From Streptomyces spororaveus (GTDB lineage Bacteria > Actinomycetota > Actinomycetes > Streptomycetales > Streptomycetaceae): a stretch of 64,000 nucleotides of DNA. This document shows, in pieces, positions 31,847-38,778 of this stretch. Made by a program: the position numbers and the translations under genes. The stretch spans positions 2,893,001-2,957,000 of the forward strand of contig NZ_BNED01000005.1 of the NCBI RefSeq assembly GCF_016755875.1, in the 5' to 3' direction. The notes under the pieces were generated by a model that did no database searches, was not told where the DNA came from, and worked only from the letters and a program-made list of their open reading frames with translations. Positions within the stretch are counted from its first letter, which is position 1; each line of letters starts with the position of its first letter.

Positions 31847-32395
31847 ATGTCGCTGCCGCACGCCATCCTCACCGCCCTGCTGGAGAAGCCCTCGTCCGGG
31901 CTGGAGCTGACCCGGCGGTTCGACAAGTCGATCGGCTACTTCTGGTCGGCGACGCACCAGCAGATCTACCGCGAGCTGGGGCGGCTGGAGGAGTCCGGGC
32001 TGATCCGGGAGCTGCCGAGCGAGGTGCCCGTACGCGGGCAGAAGAAGGAGTACGAGGTGCTGCCCGCCGGCGGCGCGGAGCTGGCCCGGTGGGTCGGGGA
32101 GAGCCAGGACCCCAAGCCGATGCGCGACCCGCTGCTGCTGCGGATCCGTGCGGCGGGCGTGGTGGGGCCGCAGGGGCTCGGTCCCGAGCTGCGGCGCCAT
32201 CTGGAGCTGCACCGGCGCCAGCTGGCGCAGTACGAGGCCATCGAGGAGAAGGACTTCCCGCCGGGGCGGGACGCCGTGGAGGACCGGCTGCGCCGGCTCG
32301 TGCTGCACGGCGGGATCGCCCTGGAGACCTTCTGGCTGCACTGGCTGGAGGAGGCCCTGGGCGAGGTCGAGGACATGTCCGGGCCCGGGGCCTGA
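31847..32395 (+). CDS. PadR family transcriptional regulator
   Basis: A 182-residue winged-helix regulator. The N-terminal PadR domain (about residues 4-82) reads LPHAILTALLEKPSSGLELTRRF, then SATHQQIYRELGRLEESGLI and QKKEYEVLPAGGAELARWV. A C-terminal Vir_N-like dimerisation helix pair contains LRRHLELHRRQLAQYEAIEE. PadR proteins generally repress detoxification genes. The divergent flavodoxin-like gene is the obvious target. AGGA lies upstream of the ATG. Confidence 0.9.
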   Translation: MSLPHAILTALLEKPSSGLELTRRFDKSIGYFWSATHQQIYRELGRLEESGLIRELPSEVPVRGQKKEYEVLPAGGAELARWVGESQDPKPMRDPLLLRIRAAGVVGPQGLGPELRRHLELHRRQLAQYEAIEEKDFPPGRDAVEDRLRRLVLHGGIALETFWLHWLEEALGEVEDMSGPGA

Positions 32396-32399
32396 CGCA

Positions 32400-32441
32400 C
32401 GCTGCCGCCCCGCTCCGGCGGTCCGGGGCGGGGCGGCAGCG
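32400..32441. terminator. Bidirectional hairpin terminator
   Basis: A perfect 13-bp inverted repeat (32400-32412 and 32429-32441) lies between the convergent PadR gene and the EF-hand gene. Confidence 0.8.
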
Positions 32442-32447
32442 GAGGGA

Positions 32448-32660
32448 CTACTTGTTCAGGGAGGCCCAGAACTCGTCGAAGCTCAGCAGGCCGTCGCCGT
32501 TCGCGTCCTTGGAGGCGATCACGGCGTCCGCGACGGGGCCGGTGACGAACGGGTCGCCCATGGCCGCCATGGCCGCCTTGAACTCGTCGGCCGTGACGAA
32601 GCCGTCACCGTTCACGTCGAACTTGCCGAACGTCGTCCGTGCGCTCTCGATGTCCGCCAC
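32448..32660 (-). CDS. Small EF-hand calcium-binding protein
   Basis: A 70-residue acidic cytoplasmic protein made of two EF hands. The loops are DVNGDGFVTADE (about residues 15-26) and DANGDGLLSFDE (about residues 52-63), with all canonical Ca2+ ligands and the -z glutamate. The GTG at 32660 follows AAGGAG. Streptomyces encode several such calmodulin-like proteins, with suggested roles in calcium buffering or aerial growth. I recall a homologue in the equivalent position in S. coelicolor. The partner is unknown. Confidence 0.93.
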   Translation of the reverse strand: MADIESARTTFGKFDVNGDGFVTADEFKAAMAAMGDPFVTGPVADAVIASKDANGDGLLSFDEFWASLNK

Positions 32661-32817
32661 TGGGTCCACTCCTTCTTGATGCCTTGTTGACCGGCTCAGG
32701 GTAGCGGCCGCGCCGGTCCGCCCCCGCCTCGGGTCCCGTTCGAGCGACAGAAACCATTTCAATGACCGGCCCATAACGCGGAATGGATGATTCCGGAGGA
32801 ACAGAGCAAGATTCCAC

Positions 32818-32847
32818 TTGTCACATTCCGGGACCACGGCATAACGT
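32818..32847 (+). promoter_or_regulatory. Candidate sigma-70-type promoter
   Basis: TTGTCA (32818-32823), an 18-bp spacer, then TAACGT (32842-32847). It lies about 65 bp upstream of the candidate small gene at 32917. It is based on motif resemblance only. Confidence 0.35.
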
Positions 32848-32916
32848 ACTGGCATTGCCGCCACACCAGGAGCGCAGGGCTCCCAGGGACAAGCGGCAAC
32901 AAGGGCGCTCCATCAG

Positions 32917-33261
32917 ATGACGATCACGGCTGACGCATCATGCGGAGTTCTGCCCTTCATCCGCACCTGCCGACATGTCCGGGAAGACGGCGACCATGCG
33001 CCCATCGGCGTGAGTCCCGGAAACGGCCACTTCAGCGCCGAACGCATCACGGGCCCGGCCCATGCGCGGCGAACCGGTTCGCACAGGTCGACTTCGCGTG
33101 CGGAGGAATCAGGACCCCGGGCCGGAATCCACGTGCGCGTACTTTCCGAATTCCGGCCGAACCCCGTCCGCCAACCACTGGACCGACGCGTCCCGCATTT
33201 CCTGGAGAGCGGCGAAGAATTCCGCAAGGGCTGTGAGGAAACGGCCCGGAATTTCGTCTGA
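32917..33261 (+). CDS. Candidate small hypothetical protein (doubtful)
   Basis: A possible 114-residue protein starting at an ATG with AAGGG 11 bases upstream and a promoter-like sequence further upstream. I recognise no domain. The N-terminal half has two cysteines (SCGVLPFIRTCRHV); the C-terminal half is charged (FLESGEEFRKGCEETARNF). Third-position GC is lower than in neighbouring genes, so it may be a recent acquisition or not a gene. A frame on the other strand overlaps it. Confidence 0.28.
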   Translation: MTITADASCGVLPFIRTCRHVREDGDHAPIGVSPGNGHFSAERITGPAHARRTGSHRSTSRAEESGPRAGIHVRVLSEFRPNPVRQPLDRRVPHFLESGEEFRKGCEETARNFV

Positions 33262-33285
33262 CAGGCCGCGGGCGGCCCATGGACT

Positions 33286-33324
33286 GCGGTGCCCCGGGAG
33301 CTGTGCGAGCTTCCGGGGCACCGC
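33286..33324 (-). terminator. Hairpin terminator after YVTN propeller gene
   Basis: A perfect 12-bp inverted repeat (33286-33297 and 33313-33324) lies about 40 bp downstream of the propeller gene stop at 33367. Confidence 0.78.
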
Positions 33325-33366
33325 TGCGTACGGCCGCCGGGGACGAGCCCGGCCGGCCCGGCCGGC

Positions 33367-34554
33367 CTAGCGGAAGATGCCGGTGTGGCCGAGCGAGTAG
33401 CGGCCGGGCTGCGGGTAGACGGCGAGTCCGTGCGGTCCGCCGCCGACCGGGATCCGGGCGAGCTGCCTGCCGGTCTGCGTGTCGATCGCGTAGACCTCGG
33501 AGTTGTAGCGGCCCGACAGCCACAGCACCTTGCCGTCGGCGGAGACCCCGCCCATGTCGGGGCTGCCGCCGTCCGGCAGCGTCCACTTCTTGGTGAGCTT
33601 GTTCTCGGGGAAGTTGAAGACCGAGATGGTGCCCTCGCCCCGGTTGGAGACGTACATCTCCTTGGAGTCGCGGCTCACGTAGAGGCCGTGGCAGCCCTTG
33701 CCGGTGGGCAGCAGCTTGGGGGTCTCGAACTTGTCGCCGCTCAGCACCCACATGCCGTGCGCCATCATGTCCGCGACGTAGAAGGTCTTGCCGTCCGGGG
33801 AGACCTTGACGTCCTGCGGCATCGCGCCCTCGAACGGCAGTTTCTGCTGTCCGATCACCTCCATGCGCTCGGTGTCGACCTTGAGGAGCTCGCCGGAGAA
33901 CTCGCAGCTCACGATGAAGTAGCGGCCGTCGGCGGAGAAGTCCGCGTGATTGACGCCGTAGCAGGTCACGGGCACCGTCTTGACCCGGTCCATGGTGTGC
34001 GCGTCGCGGAAGACCAGCTCTTTGTCCATCGAGGCCATGACGATGGCGTACTTGCCGTTCGGCGTGAAGTACAGGTTGTACGGGTCGTGCACCTCGACGG
34101 GCTTGCCGGCCTCGCCGGTGGCCGGGTTGATCGGGGTGAGGGTGTGGCCGCGGTTGTTGTTGACCCACAGGGTCTTCAGGTCCCAGGAGGGGACCACGTG
34201 CTGGGGCTGGACCCCGACCGGGATGGTGTCGATGACCTTGTAGGTCGCCGGGTCGATGACGGACACCGTGTTGGAGTTGGTGTTCGGCACGTAGACACGG
34301 GAGGGGAAGTCCTTGACCACGGGGGAGAGTCTGTTCGGCCGGTCCGCCGCGTAGACGTCGTTCGGATCGAGCACGGGCGGCATGCCGGGCAGACCGGGCG
34401 GGAGGGCCGGCGCGGCCTTGACGGGCTTGGCCGGGCCCTTGGTGCCGAGCGCCTCGGCGGGTCCCTTGCCGGCCGATCCACAGCCGGCCAGGGCGGCGAG
34501 GACCAGACCGGCCAGCAGCACGGTGGCCTTCCGGGGAAGGCGGGTGGTCTTCAT
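33367..34554 (-). CDS. YVTN-type beta-propeller lipoprotein
   Basis: A 395-residue surface lipoprotein. The lipobox is LAGC with lipidated Cys25, followed by a Pro/Ala-rich linker. The rest is a seven-bladed YVTN/YncE-like propeller. Repeats such as SRVYVPNTNSNTVSVIDPATYKVIDTI, then KLLPTGKGCHGLYVSRDSKEMYVSNRGEGTISV and GRQLARIPVGGGPHGLAV, carry the DPATxKVxxTI-type signature. The function of this group is usually unknown; surface binding or scaffold roles are likely. The ATG overlaps the stop of the deacetylase gene (ATGA at 34551-34554), so the two are made together. Confidence 0.88.
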   Translation of the reverse strand: MKTTRLPRKATVLLAGLVLAALAGCGSAGKGPAEALGTKGPAKPVKAAPALPPGLPGMPPVLDPNDVYAADRPNRLSPVVKDFPSRVYVPNTNSNTVSVIDPATYKVIDTIPVGVQPQHVVPSWDLKTLWVNNNRGHTLTPINPATGEAGKPVEVHDPYNLYFTPNGKYAIVMASMDKELVFRDAHTMDRVKTVPVTCYGVNHADFSADGRYFIVSCEFSGELLKVDTERMEVIGQQKLPFEGAMPQDVKVSPDGKTFYVADMMAHGMWVLSGDKFETPKLLPTGKGCHGLYVSRDSKEMYVSNRGEGTISVFNFPENKLTKKWTLPDGGSPDMGGVSADGKVLWLSGRYNSEVYAIDTQTGRQLARIPVGGGPHGLAVYPQPGRYSLGHTGIFR

Positions 34555-35363
34555 GGGGTCAGCAGCTCCGTGGTGGTCACCGCGCGCAGCTTGCGGCGCG
34601 CGAGTTCTTCGAGGAGGGGAGGCATCGCGTCGACCGTGTCCGCGTAGCCGAAGTGCAGGCTCACCACCGATCCGGGCCGGATCGTCCCGGTGACGGTGCG
34701 GATGACGGCCGCGGCACCGGGCGAGGTGAAGTCGAGGGAGTCCACGTCGTACGAGAGGACGTGCGGGTAGCCCGCCCGCTGCGCCAGTTTCCGGACGAGG
34801 GGGGTCGCGTACTGGGTCTGGGAGGGCCGGAACCAGGTGCCGATGGAGCCGGTGAGCCGCTTGAGCCGCTGGGCGCAGCCGGTGATCTCGGCATAGGCCT
34901 CCGCCTCGGGCATGTCGTTGATCGCGAGGTGGCGCTGGGTGTGGTTGCCGAGCTCGTGACCGCCGTCGAGGATGCGCCGGGCGAGCTCCGGGTGGGCGTC
35001 GAGCCAGGATCCGATCGCCAGGACGGTGACCCGCGCGCCCCCCTTCTCGGCCGCGGCGAGCACCGCGCGGGCGATGGCGGGGTCCCCGTTGCCGTGAAAG
35101 GTGAGGGCGACCCGGGGGCGGTCGCGCGGCCCGTGGCCGATCTCCACGGGCTGCCCGGCGAACCGGCGCGGGGCGGCGGCCGGGGCGGCCTGTGCCGGGC
35201 GGGCCGGGCGGGGCGGACCCGGCGGCGAGCCGGAGGGCGCGGTGTCGGGCCGGCCGGGTCCGCAGGCGGCGGTGAGGCCTCCCGCGGCGGCGCCGGCCGT
35301 CCCGAGAGCGGCCGCGCGCAGGGCCACGCGCAGGGCCGCGCGGCGGCCTGGTTGTGAGAGCAC
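34551..35363 (-). CDS. Polysaccharide deacetylase-like lipoprotein with altered metal motif
   Basis: A 270-residue exported protein. The N-terminus has twin arginines (GRRAALRVALRAAALG) and a lipobox ending at about Cys34, then a Pro/Ala-rich linker. The NodB-like domain shows GNHTQRH (the His-x3-His metal motif), RPSQTQY in place of RPPYG, YDVDSLDF, and a final VSLHFG. The first motif, normally TFDDG, reads TFHGNGD here, so the usual catalytic base aspartate is replaced. It may act on cell-wall glycans with altered chemistry, or only bind them. The start is GTG 35363. The following propeller gene is translationally coupled. Confidence 0.82.
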   Translation of the reverse strand: MLSQPGRRAALRVALRAAALGTAGAAAGGLTAACGPGRPDTAPSGSPPGPPRPARPAQAAPAAAPRRFAGQPVEIGHGPRDRPRVALTFHGNGDPAIARAVLAAAEKGGARVTVLAIGSWLDAHPELARRILDGGHELGNHTQRHLAINDMPEAEAYAEITGCAQRLKRLTGSIGTWFRPSQTQYATPLVRKLAQRAGYPHVLSYDVDSLDFTSPGAAAVIRTVTGTIRPGSVVSLHFGYADTVDAMPPLLEELARRKLRAVTTTELLTP

Positions 35364-35650
35364 TTGCCCATTTAAGGGGTGGATGGGCTGGAAGGTAACG
35401 ATTGACCCAATTCGGGATGGTCGCCAGAAGGGGCCATCCGAGTGGTCAGGTCGCTATGTGATCAACGATTCACACAGAGCAGTCGATACTTATTCATAGA
35501 TTACGAGGTGAGTGGCCCACCTCACCTAGGATTTAGCTAGAAAGTCTTACTATTTGCCCACTTATGTCCAAGTAGGGACTTTTGGCGTTCCAGCCCTCGT
35601 CTGCCATAGTCGGAACCACGACTTCCCATTGACCCGAGCGAAGTCGCCAC
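35364..35650. other. AT-rich non-coding region
   Basis: A stretch of about 290 bp that is noticeably AT-rich for this genome (for example CTTATTCATAGATTACGAGG). It contains AGGTGAG/CTCACCT (35506-35527), a short palindrome. It probably holds the promoter of the deacetylase/propeller operon, and could encode a small RNA. No protein-coding frame with normal codon use was found. Confidence 0.45.
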
Positions 35651-35681
35651 GCCGAGGATCACACCCCCTCAGATCCTCGGC
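35651..35681 (-). terminator. Second hairpin downstream of ATPase gene
   Basis: A perfect 10-bp inverted repeat GCCGAGGATC/GATCCTCGGC (35651-35660 and 35672-35681). It could be a second terminator of the ATPase gene or the terminator of a small RNA transcribed from the AT-rich region. Confidence 0.55.
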
Positions 35682-35688
35682 GCACCCA

Positions 35689-35726
35689 TGAAGCCCCCAC
35701 CGCCCACACGGCGCACGGGGGCTTCA
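35689..35726 (-). terminator. Hairpin terminator overlapping the ATPase stop
   Basis: A 10-bp inverted repeat TGAAGCCCCC/GGGGGCTTCA (35689-35698 and 35717-35726). Its upstream arm includes the stop codon of the ATPase gene at 35724. Confidence 0.7.
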
Positions 35727-36236
35727 GGCGTTCTGGCGGTCGGCGACCCGCATCTCGAACCAGGTGATCTTGCCGCGCGGCAGCAGGTCCGCGCCCCAGC
35801 GGTCGGACAGCTTGTCGACGAGGAAGAGGCCCCGGCCGGTGGTGTCCAGCTCGTGGACCGGCATCAGGCAGGGCAGCCCGCGCGAGGGATCGCGCACCTC
35901 CACCCGGATCCAGCCGCGCCGGCGCAGCATGCGTAAACCGAAGGAGCGGGCCCCGGTGTGCCGGACGGCGTTGCCGACGAGCTCCGAGACCAGCAGGACG
36001 GCGTGCTCGGCGATCTGCGGCGAGAGGCCCCAGAGGCGGATCACCACGCACTGGGTGAGCCGGCGCGCGGTGCTCGCCGACTCCGGCATGGACGGCAGCG
36101 TCACTTCGGCCTCGGCCGGATTGCCGTACAACTCCAGCGCTTTGAGGCCCTGTTCGTCCTCGACAGCCGCCGTGAGCCGTACCGCCGAAGCGCTGCCGCG
36201 CTGCCGCGGCTGTTCCACACCCTCCAGGCCCGCCAT
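35724..36236 (-). CDS. Histidine-kinase-type ATPase (anti-sigma/RsbW-like regulator)
   Basis: A 170-residue single-domain HATPase_c protein. The N-box is LLVSELVGNAVRHTG, the D-box region is VEVRDPSRGLPCL, and the glycine box is GRGLFLVDKLSDRWG. There is no dimerisation/His domain, so it is not a sensor kinase but one of the many Streptomyces RsbW-like regulatory ATPases. No sigma factor or anti-anti-sigma gene is adjacent, so the partner is unknown. The start is taken as ATG 36236; the ribosome site is weak, and an in-frame TTG at 36302 is an alternative. Confidence 0.82.
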   Translation of the reverse strand: MAGLEGVEQPRQRGSASAVRLTAAVEDEQGLKALELYGNPAEAEVTLPSMPESASTARRLTQCVVIRLWGLSPQIAEHAVLLVSELVGNAVRHTGARSFGLRMLRRRGWIRVEVRDPSRGLPCLMPVHELDTTGRGLFLVDKLSDRWGADLLPRGKITWFEMRVADRQNA

Positions 36237-36390
36237 GCACCCATCATGGAGGGCCGACCCGCCCTCCCGGGCCGTTCCACAGGAAAACACCCCCGGATTC
36301 AACGACTCCGAGGGGGCGTTCTGTCATATGCGTGAGGCAACCGGAGTGCCCTGGCGTACACCTTGACCTGCGGTGACACGCCGCACGGAA

Positions 36391-36438
36391 GTGATCACAG
36401 CGAGTGGATCACCGATTGCCCTTAAGGCTGTCTTAAGG
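36391..36438. promoter_or_regulatory. Repeat-containing promoter region of ATPase gene
   Basis: A region upstream of the ATPase gene contains GTGATCAC (36391-36398), GTGGATCACC (36404-36413) and the inverted repeat CCTTAAG-GCTGT-CTTAAGG (36420-36438). The last contains CTTAAGGC as a direct repeat 11 bp apart. These are candidate operator sites; the binding factor is unknown. Confidence 0.35.
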
Positions 36439-36499
36439 CCTGGCTAATCCACCCCCAGGGAGGACCGCGGTCCGCGGCCGAGGGCGCGGCCCGGACGGA

Positions 36500-37267
36500 T
36501 CAGACGAACTTCGCCTTGCCCGGGCCCTCTTCGACGAAACTGCGCATGCCGCGCTCGCGGTCCTCGGTGGCGAACAGGCCCGCGAACCAGTTGCGTTCGA
36601 TGGTGAGGCCGGTGTCGATGTCGGCCTCCAGGCCGGCGTCCACACACTCCTTGGCGGCGCGCAGCGCGATCGCCGGCCCCTGCGCGAGCCTGGCGGCCCA
36701 GGCGTGCGCCTGCTCGTACACCTCGGCGGCGGGCACCACACGGTCGACCAGCCCGAGGGTCAGCGCCTCGTCGGCCTTGACCATGCGCCCGGTGAAGATC
36801 AGGTCCTTGGCCTTGGACGGTCCGACCAGCCGGGACAGCCGCTGGGTGCCGCCCGCGCCCGGGATCAGGCCGAGCAGGATCTCGGGCTGGCCGAGCTTGG
36901 CATTGTCGGCGGCGATCCGGTAGTCGGCGCACAGCGCGAGTTCGCACCCGCCGCCCAGCGCGTATCCGGTGATGGCCGCGACGACGGGCTTGGGGATGCG
37001 GGCGACGGCGGTGAAGGCGTCCTGGAGTGCGCGGGACCGGGCGACCATCGCCGCGTGGTCCATCGTCTGCATCTCCTTGATGTCCGCGCCCGCCGCGAAC
37101 ACCTTCTCGCCGCCGTAGATGACGACCGCGCGGACGTCGGCCCGGTCGGTCGCCTCCACCGCGAGCTCGCGCAGCCGGTCCTGGGTGGCGATGTCCAGGG
37201 CGTTCATGGGCGGCCGGTCCAGGCGGATGGTGCCGACGCCTTCGGAGACTTCGAGAGAGATGGTCAT
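36500..37267 (-). CDS. Enoyl-CoA hydratase/isomerase family protein
   Basis: A 255-residue crotonase-fold enzyme. Visible are GTIRLDRPPMNALD at the N-terminus, the oxyanion-hole segment FAAGADIKEM, ITGYALGGGCELALCADYRIA, and the catalytic glutamate in LGQPEILLGLIPGAGGTQRL. Both catalytic glutamates of hydratases appear present (GGGCEL and QPEI). It probably hydrates trans-2-enoyl-CoA in fatty acid oxidation. There is no partner beta-oxidation gene in the window. It is separated from the upstream L,D-transpeptidase by a strong terminator. Confidence 0.9.
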   Translation of the reverse strand: MTISLEVSEGVGTIRLDRPPMNALDIATQDRLRELAVEATDRADVRAVVIYGGEKVFAAGADIKEMQTMDHAAMVARSRALQDAFTAVARIPKPVVAAITGYALGGGCELALCADYRIAADNAKLGQPEILLGLIPGAGGTQRLSRLVGPSKAKDLIFTGRMVKADEALTLGLVDRVVPAAEVYEQAHAWAARLAQGPAIALRAAKECVDAGLEADIDTGLTIERNWFAGLFATEDRERGMRSFVEEGPGKAKFV

Positions 37268-37295
37268 ACGGGCCAGGTTAGCGGCGGTTAACGCC

Positions 37296-37334
37296 AGGTG
37301 GCCCGGTGCTGTGTGTCACAGCACCGGGCCACCT
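37296..37334 (-). terminator. Hairpin terminator of L,D-transpeptidase 1
   Basis: A perfect 18-bp inverted repeat (37296-37313 and 37317-37334) with a three-base loop lies 20 bp downstream of the transpeptidase stop at 37355. Confidence 0.88.
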
Positions 37335-37354
37335 CTACCGCGTACGGGACGGAT

Positions 37355-38581
37355 CTACTTGATCCACTCCGCCCAGTCCATGTTCCAGCCGTTGAGGCCG
37401 TTGTCCGGGGCGATCTGCTTGTCCTTCGAGTTCTTCACGACGACCACGTCACCGATCAGCGACTCGTCGAAGAACCAGGCCGCGGGCTGCTTGGAGTCAC
37501 CCGCGCCGCGGACGTCCTTGAGCCCGACGCAGCCGTGGCTGACGTTCGTCGAGCCGAAGGTGTCCGAGGAGGCCCAGTAGTTGCCGTGCACGAAGGTGCC
37601 CGACTGCGACAGGCGCATGGCGTGCGGGACGTCGGAGATGTCGTACTCGCCGCCGAAGCCGACGGTCGCGCCGTTCATCCGCGTGACCTTGTACTTCTCG
37701 CTGATGACCATCTGGCCGTTGTAGGTCGTGGTCGACGGGGCGCCCGCGGTGATCGGGACGTCCTTGAGGACCTGGCCGTCGCGGACGACCTGCATCGTGT
37801 GGGCGGCCGCGTCGACCGTCGAGACCTGCGAGCGGCCGATGGTGAAGGTGACCGTACGGGTCTGCTTGCCGTAGACGCCGGGGCGGCCCTCGACCCCGTC
37901 GAGGGCGAGCTTCACGGTGACCTTGGTGCCCGCGGCCCAGTAGTTCTCGGGACGGAAGTCGAGGCGGTCGTTGCCGAACCAGTGGCCCTCGACCGGGACG
38001 GCCGGCTCGGCCGTGACCGTGATGGCCTTCTCGACGGCCTCGGGGTTGGTGATCCCCCGGGAGAAGTTGATCGAGACCGGCATGCCCACGCCGACGGTGG
38101 CGCCGTCCTCCGGCGTGTAGTGGCCCACGAAGGTGTTCGTCGGGGTCAGGGTGGTGAAGGTGGTGTCCTTGGCGGACTCCCGGCCGGCCTCGTCCTTGGC
38201 GACCGCGTGCACCTTATACTCGGTGGCCGAGGCCAGGTGGCGGGCCGGCTCCCAGCTCGCGCCGTCGTCGGCGATCTTGCCCTCGACCGCGTTGCCCTTG
38301 GTGTCCGCCACGGTCACCGTGCTGAGCTTGCCGCCGGTGCTCGCTATCTTCAGGACGCCGCTGGTGGCGACCTCCTTGGCCCCGTCGTCGGGCTTGACGC
38401 TGACGACCGCCTTGGAGGCCTCAGTCCCGGTCTTGCCGCCACCCCCGGCGTTGTCCCCACCGCTGCCGCTGCTGTTACCGCCGCCACCGCCACCGCACGC
38501 GGTGGTGAACAGCAGGGCCGCCCCCAGCAGCAGGGCCGGCAGACCGGTGCGGGCGCGGCCGCGTATCGGCTGCAGGTTCAC
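37355..38581 (-). CDS. L,D-transpeptidase lipoprotein (paralogue 1)
   Basis: A 408-residue surface lipoprotein. The signal ends in a lipobox at about Cys29, followed by a long Gly/Ser/Asn-rich linker. Two Ig-like domains (about residues 50-250) precede the YkuD catalytic domain. That domain has HGNYWASSDTFG and the active-site SHGCVGLKD, then GDVVVVKNSKD. It should form 3-3 cross-links in peptidoglycan or attach proteins to it. The GTG at 38581 is preferred because GGGGAG lies at ideal spacing; an ATG at 38596 lies within that ribosome site. It is closely related along its length to the gene at 41234-42463. Confidence 0.88.
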   Translation of the reverse strand: MNLQPIRGRARTGLPALLLGAALLFTTACGGGGGGNSSGSGGDNAGGGGKTGTEASKAVVSVKPDDGAKEVATSGVLKIASTGGKLSTVTVADTKGNAVEGKIADDGASWEPARHLASATEYKVHAVAKDEAGRESAKDTTFTTLTPTNTFVGHYTPEDGATVGVGMPVSINFSRGITNPEAVEKAITVTAEPAVPVEGHWFGNDRLDFRPENYWAAGTKVTVKLALDGVEGRPGVYGKQTRTVTFTIGRSQVSTVDAAAHTMQVVRDGQVLKDVPITAGAPSTTTYNGQMVISEKYKVTRMNGATVGFGGEYDISDVPHAMRLSQSGTFVHGNYWASSDTFGSTNVSHGCVGLKDVRGAGDSKQPAAWFFDESLIGDVVVVKNSKDKQIAPDNGLNGWNMDWAEWIK

Positions 38582-38706
38582 TCGTGTTCTCCCCATGTCC
38601 CCCGCGCGCGGACTGTCGCGCGCTTGTTGACAGGTAATCACACGGAGGGATCACGATGAGCCACGGTCTTGTCACCGTTCCGTCCCAACTGCCCGGAGAA
38701 GTGCCG

Positions 38707-38772
38707 CGGCGGCCGCCCCCCGTGACCGGGGCGCTGTAGGCGATCAGGCCAAACCCGAGGGGGCGGCCGCCG
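38707..38772 (-). terminator. Long inverted repeat after SpaA-domain gene
   Basis: A perfect 14-bp inverted repeat CGGCGGCCGCCCCC/GGGGGCGGCCGCCG (38707-38720 and 38759-38772) with a 38-nt loop lies immediately downstream of the stop of the SpaA-domain gene. Confidence 0.7.
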
Positions 38773-38778
38773 AGGGGG

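Larger units (their letters stand above)
32661..33285. other. Long weakly coding intergenic region
   Basis: About 620 bp between the EF-hand gene and the propeller-gene terminator. Its base composition is less GC-rich than the neighbours, and no confident gene is seen. One candidate small gene on the + strand (32917-33261) is listed separately. A 70-codon frame on the - strand (33109-33321) is weaker. Confidence 0.5.

Noticed and set aside
33109..33321. 70-codon frame on the - strand between the propeller terminator and the EF-hand gene
   Set aside because: It starts inside the terminator hairpin of the propeller gene, has no ribosome site, and overlaps the slightly better + strand candidate.
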